Source: Dipylidium caninum (lineage: Eukaryota; Platyhelminthes; Cestoda; Cyclophyllidea; Dipylidiidae). From it: a stretch of DNA of 64,000 nt. Of this stretch, positions 38,566-51,912 are shown piece after piece; the stretch's first letter is position 1, and each line of letters starts with the position of its first letter. Both the position numbers and the translations under genes were made by a program. The DNA lies in contig QEYB01001385.1 in the NCBI GenBank assembly GCA_017562135.1, positions 310,001-374,000 on the forward strand, written 5' to 3'. The notes under the pieces are model-generated. The model saw only the letters and a program-made list of their open reading frames with translations, had not been told where the DNA came from and did no database searches.

Positions 38566-39137
38566 TCCAATGACAGTACTTGTGACCATCGAGCGCAAGT
38601 AAACACAGGCCCAACTCGTGTTGGCGTCTGGAAGGTTGTGTAGGGCCCCTTTTCTATTCAACTCTCCCATAACTTTACAACATCAAAATTGAAGTTATCG
38701 AAAGGCCAACAACTCTGGTAGTTTTTGGACTAACTGGCAACTGTATTCGGCTAATTCTCACAATTACGTCCACCATTGTGTAAGTCCATCATTTCCATTT
38801 TTTTTAGCGCTGATCCTTTAAAGTCAAACGGGCGCAGGAAAGACGGGAATACAAGACCCCACGGTATCGGGACTGCCGCTGGTACCATTGTATAACGGTG
38901 CTCCTCCACTCCTCTTCCAACCTCCTCCCCTCCTCTGCCGCATAGTGCTCTGTAACTAATTTTTCCATATTTTTTGTATCGCCTTGTGATTGCAATAATG
39001 AGGTATTTTGCGGTACACCCGTCTTCTGGGAGCCAGACATCCATGTCGCCTTGTATCACAGTCAAAAAACAGTATGTCACGTGCCAATTCATTTCCTTTT
39101 TGGTCTCTTTTCTTTCTCTCTCCAGGCGATTTCACTT

Positions 39138-39164
39138 GTGTATGTGTGTGTGTGTGTGTGTGTG
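39138..39164 (+). repeat. TG dinucleotide microsatellite
   Basis: About 13 TG units with one interruption (TATG) at the left edge. Confidence 0.9.
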
Positions 39165-39789
39165 GGAGCCGACGTGCCTTCCCCTCCTGACGATTTGACA
39201 AAGTAGGCCATCCGTGAAGGATGGTGTGTGATTGATGGGCACTGCGTGACCTGGACTGTAGGCGGAGATATCTAGCCCCTGAACTCTGAGGCCGTGCTTT
39301 AATTAGGCGATTCAGCTGGCGGATGGCCATGAGTACAGCGGAGGGGCGGTGGGACATTCAGGTCAAGTGTAAGGTGAGGCAAAAGTACACAGGCTTTAGA
39401 TGATACTAACATGTTAGGAGGTTAGGGTAAACACATTGACATCGTTTTCCCTTAAGGAGGTGGGATAACAGCCCCTCCTGGGGTGTTTTGGCAACAAGGC
39501 TACTTTCCTCCATCCTCATCCCCATATTCACGGGGAGGAAGGGGTGCGGATTCGATAAGATCTGGCTTCCGAACAGAATCACTTTGCCTTCTGAATAACC
39601 TACCGTCAGTAAATTAACTTTGTGCTCTATGGAGCCCAATTTTCTCCTTGTGAACGCTACTGTGTAAGACCGCCAGCTGAATTTAGCTTCGTGGACGTAC
39701 TTTTGGTGAGTGAGAGGACTTGAGTCAGTTAGAAATTGCTCGCATTGCCTTTTTGTCGCCCGATTAACTGTCTGTCATGACGGGAAGAG

Positions 39790-40260
39790 AACTTGCTGAA
39801 CCCCTGACAACCCATTGCTATTCGCCCCATTGACGGGTCACTCACCTCTAACCCACAAAGAGACGAAAACATTGTCCCGACTGGTATGATTTTGAGCGTT
39901 TCATCAACGCACTGGCTACAGCCACTCAGGTATTTCGACCCGAGATATGAGTGGCAGGTTTAAGAGAACTGTCCCCACTTCCCTCAATGATGCCGAGGCG
40001 ATGCACCAAATCTCAGAAGTGGAGTGAAGAGGAGGGCAGAGGTTCAATGATCTCCCACTTTAGCTGACATTTTCCGTGGACTCCGAATAAGTGCCGAGTT
40101 ATCGAGGTCATGAAATGGCACAAGGCGCAAAGCTGGGCGACACGACACGATACGATGCCGCAAGCGGTGTCGGCGGAGAATGGGACATTTTCGCCCCGAA
40201 ATACGCGTACTGATGGAGCGCTCCGGAATCCTTCCCCACCGGTTAAAACTGGTCATTTTG
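39790..40260 (+). repeat. Dispersed repeat R2, copy 2
   Basis: Second copy of the repeat at 24990-25470, same orientation. The match continues to CGCCCCGAAATACGCGTACT near 40193, which parallels CTCGCATCAAAATACGCACA near 25431. Ends were not defined. Confidence 0.55.
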
Positions 40261-42749
40261 ACAAAGTACAGTGCAAACTCCACACGCTCGTGTTGTAACC
40301 TGACGTCGACAAGGTGGTTCTCGTCTTTCGTGTTCTCCTCTTCTCCGTCAGCTCGACCCAAGTGCCGCGCAATCTCCCACTAGACAGGCTTCACACCGAG
40401 AGGAAAACTGTTTTATTTTTACGTGGTTGAATTATGAGGGGATGTAATGGATCCGTGTTGACTGCCTGTGTGCCTAAAGTGTCCTCCGAAGCACCTTACG
40501 TTGGTTTTAACCAGGAAACTTTGGCGCATAGGCATGCCAGGACGGAAGATCTAAGGAATGCCTCGAGTTCTTATCATTTGTGATTGATCAGTCCCCGGAA
40601 GTTAGGCAACGCTACCTGGTGACGGTAGGTGAAATGCCGATGTGGCCGCAGTCACAGCCGCTCCGTTACACCGCTGAAGGCGTTTGAGCAGTAGACTACC
40701 ATCGGATCACTTTGATTTTCCCCGAAATCGCCAAGTGAGGAGGCGAGTGTGGCTTTTTTGGAGTCAGCTAAATCTCTCCTCGTTCCCTTCCATACTGGCG
40801 GGTGAATTGTTGTGCTACTGATGGTAATAACAAAATTTGTGGCGACGACTTGCGATATCCCTCCACTACACGCGTAACCTACTGGTGCAAATGTCGAAAT
40901 CGCAGTATGAGACTGTTCTAACTCGTTTACCTCCTGTCACACTTCGATGAGAGGTAATGCACAACTTCATGAGGCTCGAAACTAAGACATGTTTTCGAGC
41001 AACACCACATTCCAGCGGTGAGAGCTATTTCCAATAGAATCTTAGACAGAAGCTCTTTCTCCTGGGCCCAACTGCTGCTGTAAGAAAAGTAGCGGCGAAG
41101 GGGACACCCCGCAAATAGCACTCTCTGAATAAACAAAACTGTGTTTGATTGTTTAAGTAAGACCATTCTTGCGAAGGGAAAGGCCTCATCGATGGAGGAC
41201 AATCACAGTCCTTTGTGGCTGTGTGAACTCTCGAGAGATTTGAAGAATCGTCCAAGAACCTTCTCTGCCTATGCTTGAGGGCTGACAGACTGTCGAAAAG
41301 GTGGCATGCATGGATCATGGGAGGTTCACTGTGACGATTGAAATGCCGTCCCGGTGCCTTTGCTGCCCTAACAGGTTCAATTGACAATGTACACTTGGGA
41401 CGCGGCACAACGCGAATGCCATTATCTCAAACGTCTGTAACATGCGGTCAGCATCGGTGTTCAAGACAGGCTATTTTGGCCCTCCGTCATCTGCCACAAT
41501 TGTCAGCGTTACGCGACTTGCAAGGGACATGAGCCACTCAAACAGGCAGCAAAATGCTCACCAGGGAATTGCGTCGATATCGCTGATTTCGTTTGGTCCA
41601 TCAGTGTATCCACCATGAGGACAAAACCATCGTCTGGAGGGTGGTTCTATTGCATAAATTGGGGTGTACTGATGCTGCCGTCGTATACACGGGAAGTTTT
41701 ACAGTTCTTAATCTTACTGCTTCATAAGGTGTCGCAAAAGAAGCAACCGCTGACCACAAGGCACGTCCATGTTTAACCTACAGCATCATAGAGGTCAGCC
41801 GACGATCCTTTCGTTGCGCTTTCTACTATTAGAAGTAGGACTTTTAGAGCAAATGAACAAGCATTAATAAGGGTGGATGTTTAAGAAGACCAAATTCTCC
41901 TTCCTTTGAGTTACTTTTCACTTGGCTAGGCCATGTCAGCTGTGTTAACCGACTCAGCGAACCGAAAAAGAGGCGGATAGAAAGACTCCAGGTTGTCTAC
42001 TTAAAAGTCCAAAGTAGCATATAAGAAACTGTTAACAAAGCTGCGCGGTTGTAGGGTTTCCATATTTACCAATGAAATGCAAAACACAAAGGGCATATCG
42101 GTAGGCAGACGAGGTACAATAAACCGCCCTCAGCATTCTTCACTCGACTGTCCACTCAACTGCGCCAAGGACCGGCCACAGTTACAACCGTGTCTTCATT
42201 ATTCCTCAAATTCTATTCCAGAGGAACAAAGCAGAATCATTATGGGACGGATTAATGATAATACTGTTTAAAACAAGCTTTTATGCTGCTATTGTTTTTG
42301 TAAGCCACGTGAAGTTAGGGCATCTCCACCGCATGTCATTGAAACATTCTACTTCAGTTTGGAAACGTCCAGAGTAAGCACGACTCATAGTCCTCAGACT
42401 TTATGCAAAAAATAACCACGACGGAACGACGTGCAAGACACTTAAATTGGGAAGAGGAGGATATCTTCAAACTAATTAGGAAATTCGTGTTTTAACTAAC
42501 TTTTTATCAGTTAAAAGAGGTTGAGAGTTTTGCTAATTCGTTGACTTTTAGGCAGGGCCAGGCTTAAAAACTCAAATCTGCCCGCGTACTTCACATTTCC
42601 CCCCCCCCCCCCAATGACATTCGCATTTCACAGATATGGAATAATGACTTGACCCTAAATCGCTTGCCCAGGAAGATGCTCCTATTAGTAGCTAAAACGT
42701 GCCTTAAATTGTTGAAGAAGGAGTAAACGGGGGAGTAGGGAGGACTCAC

Positions 42750-45700
42750 CAAGTCACTGGTGCTAGCAATGGATCCATCGGGGAGAATGTGACTAACGGA
42801 TGGACTTTGTTGTGACGGACAGTAGAGGCAAACACTTTCCCGCCTTTTTCGTATCACTGTCAACCCTGCGACGAGAACAACAAGGAGCCCTAAGAGAGCG
42901 CTTGTGAAGAAGGCAATCTTAGACAAGGTCTGACGGAGGCGTTTCGGGTGTTCGTAGAGAGCAGTGTGGAGCATCTGCACAGCCTCTGGACTGCCTACAA
43001 CGTCCTAGAAGGGATAAGAAAGTTGAGTGTTAAAATAAGACTACCAAGAGTGGATACTTAAAGCCTCCTTGCTGATCCTTCACCCTCAAGTAAGGGATAC
43101 AGGGTCTGCATTTATGGAAGGCCGTGGTAAAGCCAAGCTCTGTAGCCTACGTCTCAGTGTGCGAGGATTTATACCGCTTCGATGGACGATTCTCATCAGG
43201 ACAGAGGAGGGAGAGACAAAAATGGATGGAGGGAATTGTGGAGCCACGTGCAGGAATGAAGTCCACTCAGAGTGAATCGTATGAAGTAGCGGAATTTGTG
43301 TAACTTCATTAGGCTTTAAGGTCCTACTAGCGTTAGAAAATCCTAAGGCGGGGAGAAGTTTCAATACTGTGGAAATTTGAAGTCATCAAGCCGAGAGGTG
43401 GGCCACTACTCAACTTCTGTTAGCCGGACTGAAGGAGAGTTTTGTGGGAGTATGACCGAAAAGTGACTATTCAGTGGCCTTACATCCACTGGCATGAATG
43501 AGAAAGCTAAACTATCTTGCGAAGTAGAGGCGACTTACATTCTCGAAAACGGCAATTGGCCAGTAAAGAGGATCGGAGAGGTTCTTGTATATGCCCCTAA
43601 AACCAACTAGCATCAGTTTTGACGAACATAACAACAATGTAGAAAGGATGGGAGACCTACGCCAAGTTCACCGATCGTTCGATGTATGCGTTCACCTGCA
43701 GTCGAATATGCGCCTCCACGACAATTCCACTCTTCTGAAATCAAGATAAAAAAGATTCAAGACTGGAAGGTTTCCTCGACGCCCATATGGGATGACCTAG
43801 AGATTCTCCTTGAACAAGTGTCCAGTAAACTCAAACACCGGTCTAATCAGGCCTCATGGGCGATTCGGGTGAATGCAAATAGGGGTGGATGAGGAGTTGG
43901 CAGACTACACCGCGATCCGATCGCCATGTAGCCATTGAGTTTGTCTGTTGGCGTGTAGAATCGCTTTTTCTAAATTGAGTTTGGAGTGATTCAGTCTCTC
44001 TGCTAAGATCGTACTTCCTGACCTAGGCGGCTCCTCGTGGCGACCGCTGGGGAAAGTGGGGTCGCCGACTCGAGCTAAGGGCTAGGTCAAACCCTCCAGT
44101 CCCCGCCCGGTAACGAGGCGTCAGTGCTTCCCCGAGGTCCAAGGGGCCAGGTAAGTCTACGCCGCCTTTCAAGTCCAAGTCCCTTCGAACACGTCCACTC
44201 GCTGGTGGACCTAGCCGACTCGGGATGTCTACGACGAGGGAGGAAATGGCGGAAACTGGGCTCCGAGGAAGCCGGTCGGTTAGGATGCGAGCTTCGGCTT
44301 CTGAGGTAACTTCCGTTAGGTAGATGGGAGCCAAATGCCTCGTTAACTAAGTAGTGACACGCATGGATGGACTAACGAGGTTCCTGCTGCTCCCATCTCC
44401 TACCTAACAAAAACACAACCAAAGGAACGAACTTGGCTGAATCAGGGGGGACAGAAGATCCTGTGGAGTCCGAGTGTGGGAAGAGACATGGCTCGGCACT
44501 CGTCTTACGTGGCAGTGCCGTGTTCTGATAGACATTTATCACGAGGGAACCGTAGTATGCGACAGTGGATAAGGAATGAAAGCGCCGTATGCATGATAAT
44601 TGACTTAGTCTCATAAAGTCTACAACTACTCAACGCAACAGTCGAACTCACAGGTTCAACAATCAGTCTAAACTTGTCGCTCTTTTCATCACTTTCCATT
44701 GAGGCATCGGAAAGTCTAATGTTCTTCTCCTCTAGCTCAAGGAAGCCGGGCAAGGAGGCGACAATGGGCGGAGCCACGTCCCCGGCTACTGCACATTGGG
44801 AAATGTCAAAGAAGCCCCGTGGTGGACACTTGGGTCCAGAGGCTTTGAGTGGACAGTAACCATCGTCTGAAGGGTACTCAGAAGTGTCGGGTTGCATTTC
44901 CGCGACCTGAATGTAGCAAATTTCGAGAGAATTGGAATGGATTAAAGTCAAATGTTGTCTAAGGTACCTCCAACTGTTGAAAGACTGAGGAATTAGTAAA
45001 GTCTTGAGCGATAAGTCTAATTGGTTGACAGAGGAGGATTATGAATATCTCTCGAGAGTCTCTGTGTCGAATTCCTCCGGCTAATCGCGTACCGTCTAAG
45101 AGGAGAACTGTAAAACCTTCATTGTGGTTAACCTACCCGTTCCTCGAATTTCATTAGCTCGTTCTGTCGACCATATATTGAGTCTCCTGAAGAGTAAAAA
45201 TTGCGATGAAGAATTCACACTGGCAGCAAATTGGTTTATTTTGTGTATTTTACCGTTTTCCATTAATTACGAGAAGATTTGCCACGTTTGAGGAGTTGTT
45301 TATCCCAGCGTCGATGATGTAGGGACCTTGTAGCGTGTTATTGGTCTGAATAGGAAAAAACAGGCTTCGATTGTTGAATTTTAAGGGCCAAATCCTCTCC
45401 TTTGAAGTGAGCGAATCTGTCAAATTCCAGCCTTAACTTAGTGTACCCTCCGTGCCATTTGCCACTCGTCCTGTCGCAAGGTGCCTTTCAATTCTATACT
45501 AACTAAAACACATTTTGACCAAATATCCCCTAGGCGATGCGGCTTGTTTTGTCCTAACGGCAATATTAGGGACTTTCATCAAAATTCCAGGCATATAGGC
45601 TTCATGCAAAGTCGGTCTACCTTTCGCCGTAAAGATGTTCGACAAGAAATCACTTATAGAGAGAGGCAGACAATCTCCGAGCTACAATTACTCGTCAGGT

Positions 45701-48700
45701 GATGGAGAAGCGCACCTTCATACACAATTATCCACGGCCTCTGCCGTTGTAGATGTTTTTTAGCAACTTACGCCAACAAGGATGCCCACTTTGTCAGATG
45801 GGCAGATTTCGGGATAGAAGGTCATGCAAATACTCAGCATTGTGTCGGTGTAGCCCCACAGAAGGCCGTGCGCCGTTTGTGTGGTGAAGACTTTGGGATT
45901 AGTCCACCTTTTGATCAACTTTACCGTGCTGGAGCTCGGTCCCCGACCGGCATTATTAGCTGCTGAAATGGCCTGAAATTAAGGCATGTTGGCTGTATAC
46001 CGTGCAATAGATATCATCCCCAACTTCTATTGACAAATGATTCCACGGGAAGTATGAAATTCCTCCATTTGGTGAGGGTAACATGTTGGAGATCGGCACA
46101 TGCTACTTAATGAAACACATAGTAGTATTAGGTTGTCAAATAGGCGATGAAGAATTTTAAATAAGAATAAAAATTTGAAAGTGTTGTCGAAAAATATGGT
46201 CTCATCCATTTAGATATTGTCCGTTTTTGTCGATGACCGTTTGCCATCGTCCGCCCAGTGTCATCATTTCAAGCTCATGAAATGTGTAGTTTTCGCTACC
46301 ATAAAAATGAAATAGGTGGGTTTGGACATCATTAGCGTCATCAAAGGTTCTACCACTTAAAAAGCTCTGCATAGAATGCCAAAATAAAGGGCACTCTAAA
46401 GGCTGGTGACTAAAGGAGTGTTGGACTTTCTCTTCTCATGGTTGGAAAAAGCCCCGCGCGATTTGCCACTTCTGGCCGTTTTGCTTGAGTTGCACCGCTC
46501 AGTTTAGCGAGATGATGAACTTACACGCTTGAATTGATTGTCTGGATGTTTGGTAAATGTTTAAAGAGCAAAATTCCTTTGTAAACCCACCAGACCGACT
46601 GCATAAGCTATTTTCGGTGAATCTCTGCTTTTGATGACGTCTGGACTGGTTCATCTTGCATCACCCACGAGCTCTCCCCAGTAACGTTGCTCAAAACTAT
46701 CCACTTCCCGTCGCTAGTGAGTTGTCTTTTCGGAAATTCATCAACTTCGTCGCGTTTCAGACGCGAATCATAAATGATAATAAGTTGCCCCAAATGAAGA
46801 TCTCGTTTCTTGACATATCTGAGCGTTTCAAAATTTTTCTTTCAATTTATGCCTTAGATTCGCATCTGAGCTTCTCCGTAACTCCGCGCGTATTGTGCTC
46901 GGGCGATCTGAAGCGACAAAGGCCTTGAATTATGTGGGTCTCATTGACTTTAACTGGACGGACGGCCAGATTGGGAGACATTTTTCGGTGAAAAATTACC
47001 AGGTCGAAACCTGGCAAATCACTTCTGTGGACGCAGTCTTTCTTTATTTAAGGCTTCAGTCTCATCTACGGCATTTGACTTGCGATGTATTCTTGTCTTT
47101 ACGGAACTGATACAATAATCTGTCTTAAGTGCACGTCTTATTTCTTCCATTTTTAAATTGGGATGAAAACAAGACCACAGGGTTGAACGGTTTAATTTTT
47201 CGCTAAATGAAAGGTAGAAGTCCAAATTAAAAGGAAAAGTATAGCTCAAACACCGTGAATAAGTTAACAAAACAAAAGTAGGTGTAAAATCCATCAGTCG
47301 ACAAAATCCGCAATCACTCATTTGCCTTTTCAGTAGTAGCGACACTAATGGCAACTAGTCCCTCTCCTCGCTGTCACCGCTACATTTTTGTGTGGCCATG
47401 GTACTCTGCCGTGAAAGTGGCCATAGGTGTTCTGGCCTATTTCACGAAAAGTCCCTGAACTTACACATTTTCGTGTGGTGCATGAATCAGTTCAATGCGT
47501 GTCCTTCTTCTCTATCTCTAACACGCCCCCGCCCCCCTCCCCCCAACACTAACCCGATCGCCTGAGGAGAAGTGAGACTTTCCTTCGGAATCTTCTTCAC
47601 TAATTGCATGCCTGATGGACCCCCAGAGGGAGGAAGAGTATACGTCTCAGGACGCCGTCTTAGTGACAAATTGTCAATCGAGAGGGTGCGGCATGGTACC
47701 AGGCGGAGTCTTACATTTATTAGGTTGGAAACTATGAAAGATTCATTGTAACCCGGGGTAGACAATCTTATCTGTAAGTGTTACAGGTCGTTCTGGCTGA
47801 TTACGGAGGCAAGTCAACTAATGACACAAAAAAGCCCGATGCTGTTTCAAAAATTTCCTTCTGACCACTTGAGTATCGTCAAGGAGCCTCAAGGGCCACC
47901 ACTGGTTGATAAATAAACATTAATGAAGCCTGTAGAATTCGGGTTAAACACAAAGCTAGTCGTGAAATTGGGTCTAAACTAGAAACCAGATATTTGACCC
48001 TGCGAAAGCATTATCCGCGTACAGCATATAAAACAAAAAAACCGACCCATGTGAGTCTTGCTCCCTTTGCGATGTTTTTTGCGATGAATCTCCACTTGTG
48101 ATGAAAAACTGGTGGTATCAGGTATACCAGGAAGTTTTCTCCGTTTATGGAACAAAATAATGTGAAGTTTTTTCTTGCCGGCATGAAACTCCGTTGACTA
48201 ATACAATCGCCAATACTATTAATGACTTCTTACCGACTTGAGGCCAATTTGCAGTGCCCATTTTTAAAAACACATAATCTTTTAAAGCGAAAAATTGAAT
48301 CAGTGTTTGTTTGATACCATCACTTTTTAATTTTTGTCCTTCAAATAACTTTGTGACAAAAACAAGTTTTAGTTAGGCGTGAGCACCAAGTCTGGAGGAT
48401 ATGGTGGATGCGACAGAACTTCATGAAGAATCCCCAAAGCAGCACGTGGCTTGGCTTTATCACAATTCAATACGATGTTGTTCCTCTCGCTTGAACATCG
48501 CTAGCCTCTTTCCTTAGATTGTCGCCTTTAGATTATCCGGTTGCTGAGTTCACTTCTGCGAATTGAGCTTTTCGTTCGGTTTTAAAAGTTCATAATGCAT
48601 CCTCTCATTCAAAGTCAAATTTGATTTAGAGGTGGAAGGTCCATGTTCTCGAGGTTCACAATATGCCCCTTTTCTTACGATCGAATCGTAGTTAATCCCC

Positions 48701-51700
48701 TTTTCCTTCGTAGTTACCATCCGGTTGAAGAAGGTCTACATTTTGTTCCGAGAGAGCAAAGGTGTGCACATGACGTCACGATCGTCCAAATTCTTCTCAC
48801 TTCATCCATTTATCACCAAACTTGAATACTTCCACGTTAGTTCCATCTCTCGAATATGGTCCGAAATAGTTTGCTGAGATGAATTGAGCCCTTCTGCGAT
48901 CTCCCATCTGGTTAGGAAAGGATTTTGCTCTTAGGTGGTTTCAACAACATTGTCGCCAATCACAGGTGATCGCCTAGACATGGTTTATGAGAAAAGTCGA
49001 AATCACTTGTTTCAATGTTTTCGAACCATCTCTTTGCAAGTTTTCACAGAAATTGTACCTTTACTTAACTCTTCCAAGAAATTTATACATGCCTCTGTAG
49101 CGTTTCTTGCGTAGTGATCTTCGTATAAAATGCAATGGCGTAAATGAACTTCATCAATGTCTTAACACTTAAGTCTGACCCTAATCAACTTTTATTAGTT
49201 AATTTGCTACTTCAGTATATGTGCAGTAAGCGAACATATACCAACGAAATGTGTGCTACGTGTCAAAATAGTGTTGTCATAGAAACGAACAGAACTTTCC
49301 AGTAAACTTTAAATGATGATGGAAAACAATGAAGTAAAGGGGGTGGATGAGAATTCAATCCGGAACCATAGATCTAAGCGGAATTTTCATCAAAAGAGAA
49401 TAATGGCTAGCACGTAGTTGGATTCCTAGGGAGCGATCATCCATTATTCTTTCCTCTAATGCAGCTAGGCAAAACCACAGCCACGGAGTCCCATCGCAGT
49501 GCACGAAATGGATGTAATGCATGAGAAGGATCTTATGAAACCACAACAACCAAGGTTGCTCAGTCAGCACGACGACCACAATGAAGATTCAATCGATGTT
49601 AACAAATTAAAAAAATTCTCTGCAGTAGGAAATTTCATCACATCCTCTACATTCGCACACCAACCTATTTTTACCTTCCCGTACCAATTATTTTTAAAAG
49701 GATATAAGTGCAATATGAAAAATAATATTGTAAGATTGAATCGTTTATCAGGCCTATAAATAAAAATTTTTTGACCCAAAAGAGTATTTTATTTGCCCAA
49801 TCGTTGACAGGGAGTCGTCGATGCCAATTGGAATTATTTCGACTAAGTATAGGTAATAATGCGAAAAATAGCGCTTTTTGTTTTTCACTCCACAAATTAA
49901 ACAGTATAATTTCTGAGCGGGTGATTGGGAGCAACTCATCAAATCTATGTTTGAGAAGACGAAAAGGCAACCAAATGTAAAAGGGAAGCCCTAAGCTCTA
50001 GCGACGTTTTCGTGTTCTCGAGTTACCCAAAGTGTTGAGTACCCAACCGATTAGGTCGGAATGTAGCCCCATTCTAGGTGATTTGTTCCCGGTACCTCAA
50101 AAACCAGTCTTTGTTAATTATGAAAAAGGTGCTGTAGCATTTGAAAGATGAACCCGTAAACCGTTTTCGCAGCCAGTTAAAGTGATTTGGAGCAAGACGA
50201 ACCAGTGCTTCCGTCTTACCAAAATTGGCAGATTCACTGTGATGATCATATCCTCTTGGGGATCACCGGCCGAAAGCTCACGATCGAATTGGTAGGTGTA
50301 TCGGCTGAAGTAGGATATTGCCTGAACGCCATCCACCTCCGTCCAGGAGATCTTCTCCTTGTACTCCCTCTGCCTAAGAAAGCCATAAAGGCGAAGTGTT
50401 TTAAGCGTATCTTTCCGACGAGAATACCTTTGTAAGCTCCCTAAAATGCCCGTCTCTCCTCCGGCGTCCGATGGCATCCTTTTCTTCACTTCGCCTGATC
50501 TTCACTGCCCTTTTCGTAAAGTTTTACGAAGGGGATGGAGGCCATTTTTCGCCATATTCAAAAGTAGACTAAGACTTTGCGGTAAAACGGAAATGCGAGT
50601 ATCTTCTCTACAAGTACGCACTAGTACCACCATTCTACCCCTGTGAATGAGGTCTTTTTCCTTTTAAACTACGCAGTGGCAATCACACAAAAGTCCTCTT
50701 CCAAGGTAAGCACTTCTATGAGGTGAAAGTTGACGTCTGAAGGAAGCCCGAAAGCACAACAATATTATAAATAAAAACGGATGAATGACTGCCATAAAAA
50801 AGGGTTGCAATCAATTAGGGGGGAAACTACGAAACGGGCGTTTTGTTTAGTCTGTACTCAGTTGCGACTGAGAGAGAGTCCTTCTAACCTGGTCTCGACA
50901 CTACTATTTATAAGTCTTAAAGCTTTTCTTCCTAATCATTTCGTTATTTATTTCTGCGCTTGTTGGCAATCTGTGTTTTATTTTTCAATGAAACCAGATT
51001 GAAACAAAACGCGGTTTGCGTCTGCTTTGCTAGTATGATTTCCAATTGAAGCATAGCGTAGCTGCTTAGGTCTCGAGGTATATTAATAAAGCATTCGGAG
51101 ATGGATCTGCTAATGAAAAAAATGTTCGATGTCGGTGTCGAAATTTTTTTCTGGCAATTCAAGTACCTTCAAGGCGCTTTGAGGAAGACCACCGACTCAT
51201 TTTGACGAGGACGAGGAGAAAGAATTAAAAAAGACTGTGGAATCCGTTCTACACACACATACACACAACTAATTGGAAACTTGGGTCTCAATGAGGAAGC
51301 AGGCATCCATACGACTGTGTGAAAACAAAATCCTTGTACAATGAACAGAAAAAGAATTTGGACTCCTATTTGCAGCACGAACAACCGACGCAAATGGAGA
51401 GAGTCGAACGACCCTTTTAAGTGCAGGTGCTCGTCTTCTTTGCTTCCTTCGCAATACACCCTTGGCGTCGTCCTGACATCAGATCAACACTTCTGACAGT
51501 AGGTGGACTTTGTATGTTGATTGAAGATGATGAGGCAAAAGGGGAGAAGGGGAATAGACGTTTAGGGCACACCCAAAGCCGAAATTTCATCAAGAGAGAG
51601 AGAGAGAGAGAGTGTGTGTGTGTGTGTGTGTGTTCAGCAAATGGCGGAATTCCCACGGAGTGAGCATCCATTATTCCTTCCTGCCTACAACCGGGCGAGG

Positions 51701-51879
51701 CCATAACAGCGGCGGAGTCCCATTGCTGTGAAATTGATGTCGTGAGTCGGGAGGCAACTTGTGAGGAGAAAACAGCCAGCATTGCTCAAAATTACTGCAC
51801 GGAGACCACATAAAGCCTCAATCACTGTTGACAAATGAAAAAACTTCTCTACAATGTGACATTTTATTACATCCTTGAC

Positions 51880-51912
<33 letters not shown>

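Larger units (their letters stand above)
37589..42749. other. Region between the 3' ends of CD36-A and CD36-B
   Basis: Should hold both 3' untranslated regions and the unfound last exon of CD36-B. It contains a pyrimidine tract at 38461-38565, a TG microsatellite at 39138-39164, repeat R2 copy 2 at 39790-40260, and a 14-base C-run at 42599-42612. A - strand frame at 37876-38328 and frames around 41025-41530 look somewhat protein-like, but nothing was recognised. Confidence 0.35.

Noticed and set aside
44124..44309. Basic open frame in a GC-rich patch within a CD36-B intron
   Set aside because: No domain, frames open on both strands, and it is flanked by confirmed exons on the other strand.
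45096..45107. Alternative acceptor giving a 29-base intron in CD36-B
   Set aside because: It would lose the conserved GTDG and make the exon 140 instead of 128 bases; the acceptor at 45096 fits both.
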